Source: Geodermatophilus poikilotrophus (GTDB taxonomy: Bacteria; Actinomycetota; Actinomycetes; Mycobacteriales; Geodermatophilaceae). From it: a stretch of 64,000 nt of DNA. Under the pieces are notes generated by a model, which saw only the letters and a list, made by a program, of their open reading frames with translations, had not been told where the DNA came from and made no database searches. The stretch covers positions 248,001 through 312,000 of the forward strand of contig NZ_FOIE01000001.1 of assembly GCF_900111455.1 (NCBI RefSeq), in the 5' to 3' direction. The translations under genes were made by a program, and so were the position numbers. Shown one piece after another: positions 34,232 through 42,534 of the stretch; within the stretch, counting starts at the first letter, position 1; each line of letters begins with the position of its first letter.

Positions 34232-35348
34232 GGGGGCCCTCGTTGAGCGCGGTGACGCCGTCGTCGGTGCAGACGACGATGTCCTCGATGCGGGCGCCGC
34301 AGCGGCCGGGCAGGTAGATGCCCGGCTCGACGGAGAACGCCATCCCCGGCTCCAGCGGCAGGTCGTTGCCCGCGACGATGTAGGGCGCCTCGTGGGTGTC
34401 CAGGCCGATCCCGTGCCCGGTGCGGTGGATGAAGTACCCGCCCCACCCGGCCGCCGTGATGACGTCCCGGGCGGCGGCGTCCACCTGCTCGGCGGTCACC
34501 CCGGGCCGGACGGCGGCGGTCGAGGCGCGCTGCGCCTCCTGCAGGACGGCGTACCACTCGGCGACCTCGGGTCCCGGCGCGCGGCCGACCGCGTAGGTGC
34601 GGGTGCAGTCCGACCGGTAGCCGGTGGCCGTCTCGCCGCCGATGTCGACGACCACGACGTCGCCGTCCTCCACCACCCGGTCGGACAGCTCGTGGTGCGG
34701 GCTGGCGCCGTTGGGCCCGGACCCGACGATGGTGAAGTCCACCGACACGTGGCCCTCGGCGAGGATCGCCGCGGCGATGTCGGCGCCCACCTCGGCCTCG
34801 GTGCGGCCGACCCGCAGCCACTCCCCCATCCGGGCGTGCACCCGGTCGATGGCCGCACCGGCGGCGGCGAGCTCGGCGACCTCGGCCGGGGTCTTCACCA
34901 TCCGCAGCCGGTCGACGACCGGGCTCGCCAGCTCCAGGGCCGCCCCCGGCAGCGCGCCGGCGACGCCGAGCGCGTGCAGCGCCCAGGTGCGGTCGCCGAC
35001 CGCGACCCGCGCCGGCGCGGCGCCCAGCCGGCCGGTCGCCGCCTGCGCCAGCAGCGCGAACGGGTCGTCGGTCTCGTCCCAGGCCAGCACCTCCAGGCCG
35101 AGGCCGCCGGCCGGGCCGGCGTCGACCATCGGCGCCTCCAGCCGGGGGACGACCAGGAACGGCTCCCCCCGCCGCGGCACCACCAGCGCGGTGAGCCGCT
35201 CCATCGCGTGGGCGTCGTAGCCGCACAGGTAGCGCAGGTCCGGGCCCGGCGTGACGACGAGCAGGTCGACCCCGGTCGCCGCGGCGAGGTCTCGCGCGGC
35301 GTGCACGCGGTCGGGGGTCACCAGCCCGGATGCGGTCGGAGAGGGCAC
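34206..35348 (-). CDS. Xaa-Pro aminopeptidase (M24 family)
   Basis: A 380-residue creatinase-fold peptidase. All five metal ligands are visible: Asp in VVVDIGGETATG, Asp in SDCTRTYAVG, His in HRTGHGIGLDTHEAP, Glu in FSVEPGIYLPG and Glu in ARIEDIVVC. The N-terminal domain (1-150) is the usual non-catalytic lobe. There is no signal peptide. GTG 35348 is fixed by TAGGCT 7 nt upstream (leaderless). It is the first gene of a two-gene unit with the Lrp regulator. Confidence 0.93.
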   Translation of the reverse strand: MPSPTASGLVTPDRVHAARDLAAATGVDLLVVTPGPDLRYLCGYDAHAMERLTALVVPRRGEPFLVVPRLEAPMVDAGPAGGLGLEVLAWDETDDPFALLAQAATGRLGAAPARVAVGDRTWALHALGVAGALPGAALELASPVVDRLRMVKTPAEVAELAAAGAAIDRVHARMGEWLRVGRTEAEVGADIAAAILAEGHVSVDFTIVGSGPNGASPHHELSDRVVEDGDVVVVDIGGETATGYRSDCTRTYAVGRAPGPEVAEWYAVLQEAQRASTAAVRPGVTAEQVDAAARDVITAAGWGGYFIHRTGHGIGLDTHEAPYIVAGNDLPLEPGMAFSVEPGIYLPGRCGARIEDIVVCTDDGVTALNEGPRELVVLAG

Positions 35349-35355
35349 GACTCGC

Positions 35356-35361
35356 AGCCTA
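35356..35361 (-). promoter_or_regulatory. -10 box of the 35348 peptidase gene (leaderless)
   Basis: TAGGCT on the minus strand, 7 nt before the GTG. It is back to back with the box at 35393. Confidence 0.6.
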
Positions 35362-35392
35362 ACCAGCGGATACGCCGGTCACCCCCGGCCGT

Positions 35393-35398
35393 TACCGT
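35393..35398 (+). promoter_or_regulatory. -10 box of the 35407 exonuclease gene
   Basis: TACCGT lies 8 nt before the GTG, slightly longer than the usual 6-7 nt. Confidence 0.5.
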
Positions 35399-35406
35399 CC
35401 CGAGTC

Positions 35407-36333
35407 GTGACGACGATGCTGCTGGACGCCGCCTCCCTCTACTTCCGGGCGTTCTACGGGGTGCCGACCAGCGTCACCTCGCCGGACGGGCGCCCGGTCA
35501 ACGCGGTCCGCGGCTTCCTGGACATGACCGCGCGGCTGGTCACCGCCCACGCGCCCGACCGGCTGGTCGCCTGCTGGGACGACGACTGGCGCCCGGCCTT
35601 CCGCGTCGAGGCGCTGCCGTCCTACAAGGCGCACCGGTTGTCCCCCGACGGCGGGGAGGAGACCCCCGACGAGCTGGGCCCGCAGGTGCCGGTGCTGGTC
35701 GAGGTGCTCGCCGCGGCGGGGCTGGCGCGGGTCGGCGCGCCCGGCTACGAGGCCGACGACGTCATCGGCACGCTGGCCACCCGCGCGCGCGGCCCGGTCG
35801 ACGTCGTCACCGGCGACCGAGACCTGTTCCAGCTGGTCGACGACGAGCGCGGCGTCCGGGTGCTCTACACCGCACGCGGCATCACCGACCTCGAGCTGGT
35901 CGACGAGGCGGCGGTGACCGCGAAGTACGGCATCCCGGGGCGGGCCTACGCCGACTTCGCCGTGCTGCGCGGCGACCCCAGCGACGGGCTGCCCGGGGTG
36001 GCCGGCATCGGCGCGAAGACCGCGGCGGCGCTGATCACCGAGTTCGGCGACCTGGCCGGCATCCGGGAGGCCGCCGCGCGCACCGTCGTCCCGAAGCCGC
36101 CGCTCACCGCCGCCGTCCTCAGGAAGCTGCACGCCGGCGCGGACTACCTCGACGCCGCCCCGGTGGTCGTCGCCGTCGCCCGCCACATCGACCTGCCGGC
36201 CGTGGAGGGTGCGCTCCCCCGCCGGCCGGCCGATCCCGACGCGCTGGCGGCGCTGGCCGCCGCGCACGGCATCGAGTCCTCGCTGCGGCGGCTGGGCGCC
36301 GCGCTCGGCTGGCCGGAGGACGTGCTCGGCTGA
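35407..36333 (+). CDS. 5'-3' exonuclease (ExoIX/PolI N-terminal type)
   Basis: A 308-residue stand-alone flap/5' exonuclease domain. Acidic metal-site motifs are present: MLLDAASLYFRAFYG, YEADDVIGTLATRA and VVTGDRDLFQLVDD. The helix-hairpin-helix follows in LRGDPSDGLPGVAGIGAKTAAALI. It lacks polymerase domains, as is common for the second 5' nuclease of actinobacteria. It may process RNA primers or flaps. GTG 35407 is taken from the -10 spacing; ATG 35416 is an alternative. Confidence 0.92.
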   Translation: MTTMLLDAASLYFRAFYGVPTSVTSPDGRPVNAVRGFLDMTARLVTAHAPDRLVACWDDDWRPAFRVEALPSYKAHRLSPDGGEETPDELGPQVPVLVEVLAAAGLARVGAPGYEADDVIGTLATRARGPVDVVTGDRDLFQLVDDERGVRVLYTARGITDLELVDEAAVTAKYGIPGRAYADFAVLRGDPSDGLPGVAGIGAKTAAALITEFGDLAGIREAAARTVVPKPPLTAAVLRKLHAGADYLDAAPVVVAVARHIDLPAVEGALPRRPADPDALAALAAAHGIESSLRRLGAALGWPEDVLG

Positions 36334-36336
36334 GCT

Positions 36337-36903
36337 CTAGACCTCTTCCCAGGTGTAGGAGGCGTCGGTCTCGTCGGTGATGACGATGCGCAGGGTGACC
36401 TCCTCGCCGTCGGCCGTGGTGCCGGTGCACTCGTAGTCGGCGCCCTGCTCGACCTGCATCTCGTCGTCGCAGGTCAGGTCGATCGCCACGCCCTCGATCT
36501 CCTCGAACTGCGCGGCGACGTCGTCCTCGACCCGCCCGGTGTCGAGCACGGTGTCGGCGAAGACGCGGGCGAGCACCACGGCGACGAGCAGCAGGACGGC
36601 CGGCACGACGATGCCGGCCACCAGTGCCCTCCGGGAACGCCGCTGCGGCGCCGGCGGCCCGTACGGCGGCTGGCCGTACGGGGGCTGCCCGTGCTGCGGC
36701 TGGCCGTACGGGGGCTGCCCGTGCTGCGGCTGGCCGGGCTGCGGCTGGCCCACCCAGTACGGCGGCTGGCCCTGCGGCGGCTGCCCGCCGTACGGACCGG
36801 GCGCCGGCGGGCCCCAGGGACCGGGCTGCTGCGGCCACGGCTGCTGCGGCTGCGGCCGACGGGGCTCACCCGGCGGCGGATCGCCGTGCGGGGGGTTGGT
36901 CAT
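36337..36903 (-). CDS. DUF4333 membrane-anchored protein with Pro/Gln/Gly repeat tail
   Basis: A 188-residue protein. Residues 1-88 are Pro/Gln/Gly-rich and contain repeats of GQPPYG and GQPQHG. One transmembrane helix follows (about 94-114), then an extracytoplasmic DUF4333 domain of about 70 residues with a Cys pair (LTCDDEM and YECTGTT) likely to form a disulfide. The function is unknown; related domains occur in mycobacterial secreted or membrane proteins. Convergent with the exonuclease gene, 3 nt apart. The repeats (DNA at about 36655-36740) are near-identical and may vary by slippage. Confidence 0.85.
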   Translation of the reverse strand: MTNPPHGDPPPGEPRRPQPQQPWPQQPGPWGPPAPGPYGGQPPQGQPPYWVGQPQPGQPQHGQPPYGQPQHGQPPYGQPPYGPPAPQRRSRRALVAGIVVPAVLLLVAVVLARVFADTVLDTGRVEDDVAAQFEEIEGVAIDLTCDDEMQVEQGADYECTGTTADGEEVTLRIVITDETDASYTWEEV

Positions 36904-36930
36904 CGTCGGAGATCCTGCCCCACCTGCGGC

Positions 36931-39777
36931 TCAGCCGCCGACCGCCACGGCGACCACGCCGCGCCGCACCCGGTCCACCGTCGCCCGGGCCGTGGTGGCC
37001 AGCTGACCGTCGGCGACCTTGGCGAGCTGGTCGAGCAGGTCCAGCAGCTGGCGCGCCCAGCGGACGAAGTCCCCGCCGGAGAGCTCGGTGCCGGCCTGCT
37101 CGGCCCCGGCCAGGACCCGGTCGAGGCTCTGCCCGTCGGCCCAGCGGTAGGCCGCCCAGGCGAAGCCGAGGTCCAGGTCGCGGCCGGCCGGCACACCGTG
37201 GTCGAGCTCGACGTCCTGCAGCCGCGCGCGGATCCGCCGCATCTCGGCGATCGCCGCCGCCACCTTGCCGGCGGGCACCGCCGGCTGGCCGGGCATCTCC
37301 CGCCGGGCCTCGAACACCAGCGTGGACACCGCGGCGGCGAGCTCGGCCGGGGTCAGCCCGCGCCACACGCCCGAGCGCAGGCACTCGGCGACGAGCAGGT
37401 CGGCCTCCGACCAGATGCGGGCCAGCCGCCGGCCGTCGTCGGTGACGACGGGGGCGACCTCGTGGTCCACCGGGTCCTCCCCCGCGGTCACCGGCGGGGC
37501 CGCCGGGTCGGGCACCAGGTAGCCCAGCTCCTCGAGGACGTCGCAGGTGCGGTCGAACTGGCGGGTCAGCGAGCCGGTGCGCTCGGCCATCCGCCGGTGG
37601 GTGGCCTCGGCCTCCCGGGTGGCCCGCAGCCAGCGCTCGGCCGCCCGCACGCGCTCCTCGCGGTCGGGCAGGGCGTGCACGGGGTGGGCCCGCAGCGCCC
37701 GCCGCAGGTCGTGCAGCACCGGGTCGTCGGCGGCCGCGGAACGCTGCCTGACCCGCCGCGCGCCCAGGTCGTTCTCCACGCGCGCGTTGCGCAGCGTGGC
37801 GGCCAGGTCCCGCCGGGCGTGCGGGCTGCGGTGGTTGAAGTTCCTGGGGACCCGGACCCGGGCCAGCGCGGTGACCGGCGTCGGGAAGTCCACGGTGCCG
37901 AGGCGCCCGGCCCACTTGTCCTCGGTGAGCACCAGGGGGCGCGGCTCGGTCAGGTCGGTCACCCCGGGGTCGAGGACGACGGCCAGCCCCTGCCGCCGTC
38001 CCGACGGCACGCGGATGACGTCGCCCGGCCGCAGCGCCGCCAGCGCGTCGGAGGCCTCGATCCGGCGCTTGGCCGCCGAGTCGCGGGAGAGCTCCTTCTC
38101 CCGCTCGGCGATGTCCTGGCGCAGCCGCGCGTACCCGGCGACGTCGCCGCTCTCGGAGTGCATCTCCGCGGCCCAGCGCTCGGCGTCCCGCTCGTGGCGG
38201 GCGGCGGCGCGGGCCAGCCCGACCACCGAGCGGTCGGCCTGGAACTGGGCGAAGGAGGAGGCCAGCAGCTCGCGGGCGTTGGCGCGCCCGAAGGAGCTGA
38301 CCAGGTTCACGGCCATGTTGTAGCTGGGCCGGAAGGAGGACTTCAGCGGGTAGGTGCGGGTGCTGGCCAGCCCGGCGACGACCGAGGGGTCCATGCCCGG
38401 CGCCCACACGACGACGGCGTGCCCCTCGACGTCGATGCCGCGCCGCCCGGCCCGTCCGGTGAGCTGGGTGTACTCGCCCGGCGACACGTCGACGTGCGCC
38501 TCGCCGTTCCACTTGACCAGCCGCTCGAGGACGACCGTGCGCGCCGGCATGTTGATGCCCAGGGCGAGGGTCTCGGTGGCGAACACGGCCTTGACCAGAC
38601 CGCGGACGAAGCACTCCTCCACGGTCTCCTTGAACGCCGGGACCAGGCCGGCGTGGTGTGCGGCCAGCCCGGCCAGCAGCCCCTCGCGCCACTCCCAGAA
38701 GCCGAGTACGTGCAGGTCCTCCTCCGGCAGCGAGCCGGTCCTCTCGTCGACGATGGCGGCGATCTCCGAGCGCTCGTGCTCGTCGGTGAGCCGCAGCCCG
38801 GCCCGCAGGCACTGGTCGACCGCCGCGTCGCAGCCGTTGCGGCTGAACACGAAGGTGATCGCCGGCAGCAGGCCCGAGCGGTCCAGCCGCTCGATGACGT
38901 CGGGACGAGCCGGCGGCCGGTAGCGCGGCTTGTGCCAGTCCCGCTCCCGGCGCGAGCCGCCGTTGCCACCCCCCCAGGTGTCCATCCGCCGCTCGTGCTC
39001 CCGCACGTAGCGGACCAGCTCGGGGTCGACGACGCTGGCGCCGCGCTCTCGGGTGGACTGCCCGCGCGGGTCGTCGCCCTGCTCGGCGGCGTGCGCGGCC
39101 GGGCGCAGGCTGAACAGGTCGAACACCCGGTTGCCGACCAGCATGTGCTGCCACAGCGGGATCGGCCGGACCTCGCTGACGACGACCTCGGTGTGGCCGC
39201 GGACGGTGACCAGCCAGTCGGCGAACTCCTCGGCGTTGCTCACCGTCGCCGACAGTGACACCAGGGTCACCGACTGCGGGAGGTGGATGATCACCTCCTC
39301 CCACACCGCGCCGCGGAAGCGGTCGGCGAGGTAGTGCACCTCGTCCATGACGACGTAGCCGAGCCCGTCGATCGCCGGGGACTCGGCGTAGAGCATGTTG
39401 CGCAGCACCTCGGTGGTCATCACCACCACGGGGGCGTCGCCGTTGATGGCGTTGTCCCCGGTGAGCAGGCCGACCTTCCCCTCGCCGTAGCGCTCGGCGA
39501 GGTCGTTGTACTTCTGGTTCGACAGCGCCTTGATCGGCGTCGTGTAGAAGGCCTTGCGCCCCTCGGTCAGCGCCTTGTGGACGGCGAACTCCCCGACCAC
39601 CGTCTTGCCTGCGCCGGTCGGCGCGCAGACCAGGACGCCGGACCCCTCGTCGAGCGCCTCGCAGGCCTGGACCTGGAAGGGGTCGAGGGAGAAGCCGAGC
39701 TCCGCGGTGAAGTCGGCCAGTGCGGGGTGGGCACCGCGCCGACGGGCAGCCGCGTACCGCTCAGCGGGGCTGGACAT
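36931..39777 (-). CDS. helY: DEAD/DEAH-box RNA helicase, HelY/Mtr4-like
   Basis: A 948-residue Ski2-like helicase. It has Walker A APTGAGKTVVGEF (about residues 46-58), DEVHYL (motif II), SLSATVSN (motif III), QLTGRAGRRGID (motif VI) and a C-terminal DSHCT-type domain. It probably acts in RNA processing or decay. ATG 39777 (MSSPAERYAAARR) is fixed by TAACGT 7 nt upstream (leaderless), which excludes a longer N-terminal reading. helY followed by tatC, tatA and pafCB upstream reproduces the Rv2092c-2096c order. Confidence 0.93.
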   Translation of the reverse strand: MSSPAERYAAARRRGAHPALADFTAELGFSLDPFQVQACEALDEGSGVLVCAPTGAGKTVVGEFAVHKALTEGRKAFYTTPIKALSNQKYNDLAERYGEGKVGLLTGDNAINGDAPVVVMTTEVLRNMLYAESPAIDGLGYVVMDEVHYLADRFRGAVWEEVIIHLPQSVTLVSLSATVSNAEEFADWLVTVRGHTEVVVSEVRPIPLWQHMLVGNRVFDLFSLRPAAHAAEQGDDPRGQSTRERGASVVDPELVRYVREHERRMDTWGGGNGGSRRERDWHKPRYRPPARPDVIERLDRSGLLPAITFVFSRNGCDAAVDQCLRAGLRLTDEHERSEIAAIVDERTGSLPEEDLHVLGFWEWREGLLAGLAAHHAGLVPAFKETVEECFVRGLVKAVFATETLALGINMPARTVVLERLVKWNGEAHVDVSPGEYTQLTGRAGRRGIDVEGHAVVVWAPGMDPSVVAGLASTRTYPLKSSFRPSYNMAVNLVSSFGRANARELLASSFAQFQADRSVVGLARAAARHERDAERWAAEMHSESGDVAGYARLRQDIAEREKELSRDSAAKRRIEASDALAALRPGDVIRVPSGRRQGLAVVLDPGVTDLTEPRPLVLTEDKWAGRLGTVDFPTPVTALARVRVPRNFNHRSPHARRDLAATLRNARVENDLGARRVRQRSAAADDPVLHDLRRALRAHPVHALPDREERVRAAERWLRATREAEATHRRMAERTGSLTRQFDRTCDVLEELGYLVPDPAAPPVTAGEDPVDHEVAPVVTDDGRRLARIWSEADLLVAECLRSGVWRGLTPAELAAAVSTLVFEARREMPGQPAVPAGKVAAAIAEMRRIRARLQDVELDHGVPAGRDLDLGFAWAAYRWADGQSLDRVLAGAEQAGTELSGGDFVRWARQLLDLLDQLAKVADGQLATTARATVDRVRRGVVAVAVGG

Positions 39778-39784
39778 GGCTCCC

Positions 39785-39790
39785 ACGTTA
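39785..39790 (-). promoter_or_regulatory. -10 box of helY (leaderless)
   Basis: TAACGT on the minus strand, 7 nt before the ATG. Confidence 0.6.
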
Positions 39791-39835
39791 GGCGCGTCTC
39801 CCCCGTTCGGCTCGGCCGACCCCGTGGGCGCGGGA

Positions 39836-39849
39836 GTTGGGGATAACGG
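39836..39849 (+). repeat. GTTGGGGATAACGG element, copy 7 (exact)
   Basis: It lies between tatC and helY, opposite to both genes, 46 nt beyond the helY -10 box. Confidence 0.85.
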
Positions 39850-39924
39850 AAATGCACCGGCGCGGGGGCCACCACCCCACTCCTTGCCGGCGCCCAGCAC
39901 CGGGAGGGCGCCGGGCATCGTCCG

Positions 39925-40896
39925 TCAGCGGCGGGAGCGCGCCGGGTCGTCCAGCGGCGCGGCGTCGTCCTCCCTGCGCAGGTCGTCGTACGGGGCCGCG
40001 TCGAGCTCGGACGGCGCGGCGTCCAGCGGCGAGGCCTCGTCGTCGGAGAGGGCGTGGAAGTGCTCGACGGCGTCCCGCTTGGCCCGCCGCCGGTCGACGA
40101 ACCGGGCCACCTGGATGGCGAGCTCGAAGAGCACGATCATCGGCCCGGCCATGAGCAGCATGGTGAACGGGTCCTGCGTCGGGGTGACGAAGGCGGCGAA
40201 GACGATGGTCAGGAAGAAGATCCACCGCCGGGCCCCGCGCAGCACCTCGTAGGACAGGACGCCGACCAGGTTGAGCGCCACCGCCACCAGCGGCACCTCG
40301 AAGCTCACCCCGAACGCCACCAGCAGGGACAGCGCGAAGCCGATGTAGTCCTGCGCGGTCAGCGCGATCACCGTGCCGCTGCCGGCCAGCCCCAGCAGCA
40401 GTTGCAGGCCCGCCGACAGGGAGACGTAGGCCAGGGCGGCGCCGAGGGCGAACAGCAGCGAGGAGACCGCGACGAAGCCGAAGCCGTAGCGCTTCTCGTT
40501 CCGCTTCAACCCCGGGGTGATGAAGGCCCACAGCTGGTAGAGCCAGAACGGCGCCGAGAGCACCGCGCCGCACAGGAAGCTGACCTTGAGGCGGATGAAG
40601 ACCCCGCCCAGGACGTCGGTGATGAGCAGGCCGCACTCCTGCTCGCTGCCCTCGGTGAAGCGCAGGTCGGCCGGCAGGTCGCAGTACGGCGCCCGGATGA
40701 AGTCACCGAGGCCGTGCTCGTACCACCAGAAGGCGACCGCGGTGGCCACCAGCAGGGCCAGCAGCGCCTTGGCGATCCGGTTGCGCAGCTCGGTGAGGTG
40801 GGCGACCAGCGTCATCGTCGCCGCGGGGTCCCGCGGCGGGCGGCGCCGGCGCAGGCCGGACCGGCGTGCCGCGCCCCCCTTGGTGCTGTCGCTCAT
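39925..40896 (-). CDS. tatC: Sec-independent protein translocase TatC
   Basis: A 323-residue Tat receptor subunit with six transmembrane helices. The family signature is visible in MTLVAHLTELRNRIAKALLAL near residue 30 and VSFEVPLVAVALNLVGVLSY near 210. The C-terminal 65 residues are charged (RRRAKRDAVEHF, then Asp/Ala-rich), longer than in E. coli. It follows tatA by 20 nt in the same transcript. The TatAC pair exports folded proteins with twin-arginine signals. No TatB gene is adjacent. Confidence 0.95.
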   Translation of the reverse strand: MSDSTKGGAARRSGLRRRRPPRDPAATMTLVAHLTELRNRIAKALLALLVATAVAFWWYEHGLGDFIRAPYCDLPADLRFTEGSEQECGLLITDVLGGVFIRLKVSFLCGAVLSAPFWLYQLWAFITPGLKRNEKRYGFGFVAVSSLLFALGAALAYVSLSAGLQLLLGLAGSGTVIALTAQDYIGFALSLLVAFGVSFEVPLVAVALNLVGVLSYEVLRGARRWIFFLTIVFAAFVTPTQDPFTMLLMAGPMIVLFELAIQVARFVDRRRAKRDAVEHFHALSDDEASPLDAAPSELDAAPYDDLRREDDAAPLDDPARSRR

Positions 40897-40916
40897 GGTG
40901 GTGCCGGGAGCTGGGG

Positions 40917-41243
40917 TCAGCGGGTGCTGTCGGCCGGGCCGGCCTGGGTGGCGCGGGCCCGCAGCTCGGCGGCCCGGGCCTCGGCGGCACGCGCCTCGGC
41001 CTCGAGGGCCTCGCGCTCGCGGTCGGCGGCGGTCGCGGGCGGGAGGACCTCACCGCGCACCGGGGAGGTCCTGGCGGCGTCCTTGGTGCGGACGTCGTCG
41101 TCCTTCATGCCCTTCATCTCGCCCTTGAAGATGCGCAGCGAGCGGCCCAGCGAGCGCGAGGCGTCCGGCAGCTTCTTGTAGCCGAAGAGCAGCAGGATGG
41201 CCAGGATGATCAGGCCGATCTCCAGCGGGCCGAGTCCGGCCAT
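40917..41243 (-). CDS. tatA: Sec-independent protein translocase TatA
   Basis: A 108-residue Tat pore subunit. It has a short N-terminal transmembrane helix (GPLEIGLIILAILLLFG), the hinge and amphipathic helix (KKLPDASRSLGRSLRIFKGEM), then a charged, helical, Ala/Glu/Arg-rich tail. ATG 41243 has GGAGG about 6 nt upstream, with a TAGCAT -10 box upstream. It is the first gene of tatA-tatC. Confidence 0.95.
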   Translation of the reverse strand: MAGLGPLEIGLIILAILLLFGYKKLPDASRSLGRSLRIFKGEMKGMKDDDVRTKDAARTSPVRGEVLPPATAADREREALEAEARAAEARAAELRARATQAGPADSTR

Positions 41244-41275
41244 GTCGTCCTCCAGGTCAGCAGGTGGCGTCGTCG

Positions 41276-41281
41276 ATGCTA
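41276..41281 (-). promoter_or_regulatory. -10 box of tatA-tatC
   Basis: TAGCAT on the minus strand, 32 nt before the tatA ATG, leaves a short leader that carries the GGAGG ribosome site. Confidence 0.5.
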
Positions 41282-41333
41282 CGTGCCGGCGGGCGTCCTG
41301 CCGCCCCCGAAACGAGGGGGTGGGACCGGCCGG

Positions 41334-41528
41334 TCAGGAGGGGCGCTGGACCTCCGCGGCGCGCGCGGCGGTCGCCTGCGCCTCGGTGAGCAGCGGCCGC
41401 ACCTCCCGCTCGAACGCCGCGACCTCCCGGCGCAGCCGACCGGCCGCGCCGAGCACCCCGTACGCCAGCGCGCCCAGCACCACGACGGCCAGGACGGCAA
41501 CGGCGATCCACACGACGGTCAGCAGCAC
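41334..41528 (-). CDS. Small membrane protein (DUF948-like)
   Basis: A 64-residue protein with one strong N-terminal transmembrane helix (LLTVVWIAVAVLAVVVLGALAYGVL) and an amphipathic charged tail (RLRREVAAFEREVRPLLTEAQATAARAAEV), like the DUF948/AtpF-tail group. The GTG at 41528 is fixed by TAGGGT 7 nt upstream. That -10 box itself contains the pafC stop codon, so the gene has its own promoter at the pafC end. The function is unknown. It sits between pafC and tatA. Confidence 0.7.
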   Translation of the reverse strand: MLLTVVWIAVAVLAVVVLGALAYGVLGAAGRLRREVAAFEREVRPLLTEAQATAARAAEVQRPS

Positions 41529-41535
41529 GGCCCCG

Positions 41536-41541
41536 ACCCTA
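41536..41541 (-). promoter_or_regulatory. -10 box of the 41528 small membrane protein gene, overlapping the pafC stop
   Basis: TAGGGT on the minus strand. Its first three bases are the pafC TAG stop (41541-41539), and it lies 7 nt before the GTG. Confidence 0.6.
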
Positions 41542-42534
41542 GTCGCCGGAGGTGGACGGCAGCTGTCCGTCGGCTGCATAGCGGCCGAGGGCGGCCCGGG
41601 CGTCGGCGGCGACGGCCGCGGCCAGCTCGGCCGGCTGGTCGACGATGGCGGCCCCGCCCAGGGAGGCCACCAACCGCCGCGCCCACGCCATGTCGGCGGT
41701 GCGCAGGGCGATCGCGAGACCGCCGGGCGGGTCCTGGACCTCGCGCACGTCCTCGACCGGGTAGTACTCGGCCACCCAGCGGGCGGCCCGGGCCAGCCGC
41801 AGCCGCACCACCGGCGCGCCCGGCTCGGGCTGGTAGAGCCCGTTGTCGACGTCGCGCAGCGGCACCCCCGGCGGTGGCGCGGACGGCTCGTCGAGGACCT
41901 CGACGTCGTCGATCCGGTCCAGCCGGAACAGCCGGACGCCGCCGACCTCCCGGGACCAGGCCTCCAGGTACCAGCGGCCGTCGACCAGCAGCAGCCGCAG
42001 CGGGTCGACGGTGCGCTCGGTCCGCTCGTCGCGGGTGGGCACGTAGTAGTGCAGGTGCAACGCCCGCCCGCGCTCCAGGCCCTCCCGGACGACGGCCAGC
42101 GCCTGCTCCTTCGCGTCGACCGACAGCGCCACCGGCGTCACCCGCTCGGCGGCGTGCCCGGCGGCGGCCGAGACCTTGGCCAACGCGCGGCTGACCGCCT
42201 CCCGCTCGGCCAGGCCGGGCAGCTCGAGCAGGGTGCGCAGCGCGACGACCAGGGCGACGGCCTCGTCGGTGGTCAGCCGCAGCGGCCGCACCATCCCCGC
42301 GGTGAAGGTGACCCGCACCCGGTCGCCCTCGAAGGCCAGGTCGATCAGGTCGCCGGGCCCGTAGCCGGGCAGCCCGCACATCCACAGCAGCTCCATGTCG
42401 CGGCGCAGCTGCCGCTCCGGGACGCCGAAGTCGCGGGCCACCTCCGCCAGCGGCACCCCCTGCGGGCGGGCGGTGAGGTACGGGACCAGCGACAGCAGCC
42501 GGGTCATCCGCTCGGTCGTGGTGGGGGCGCTCAT
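41539..42534 (-). CDS. pafC: PafC, WYL-domain DNA-damage regulator subunit
   Basis: A 331-residue protein with an N-terminal helix-turn-helix (RMTRLLSLVPYLTARPQGVPLAEVARDFGVPERQLRRDMELLWM) and a WYL domain (LHLHYYVPTRDERTERTVDPLRLLLVDGRWYLEAWSREVGGVRLFRLDRI). Its ATG shares one base with the pafB TGA (TGATG). In mycobacteria PafB and PafC form a heterodimer that activates LexA-independent DNA-repair genes. They are encoded beside the Pup ligase gene but are not needed for pupylation. Confidence 0.93.
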   Translation of the reverse strand: MSAPTTTERMTRLLSLVPYLTARPQGVPLAEVARDFGVPERQLRRDMELLWMCGLPGYGPGDLIDLAFEGDRVRVTFTAGMVRPLRLTTDEAVALVVALRTLLELPGLAEREAVSRALAKVSAAAGHAAERVTPVALSVDAKEQALAVVREGLERGRALHLHYYVPTRDERTERTVDPLRLLLVDGRWYLEAWSREVGGVRLFRLDRIDDVEVLDEPSAPPPGVPLRDVDNGLYQPEPGAPVVRLRLARAARWVAEYYPVEDVREVQDPPGGLAIALRTADMAWARRLVASLGGAAIVDQPAELAAAVAADARAALGRYAADGQLPSTSGD

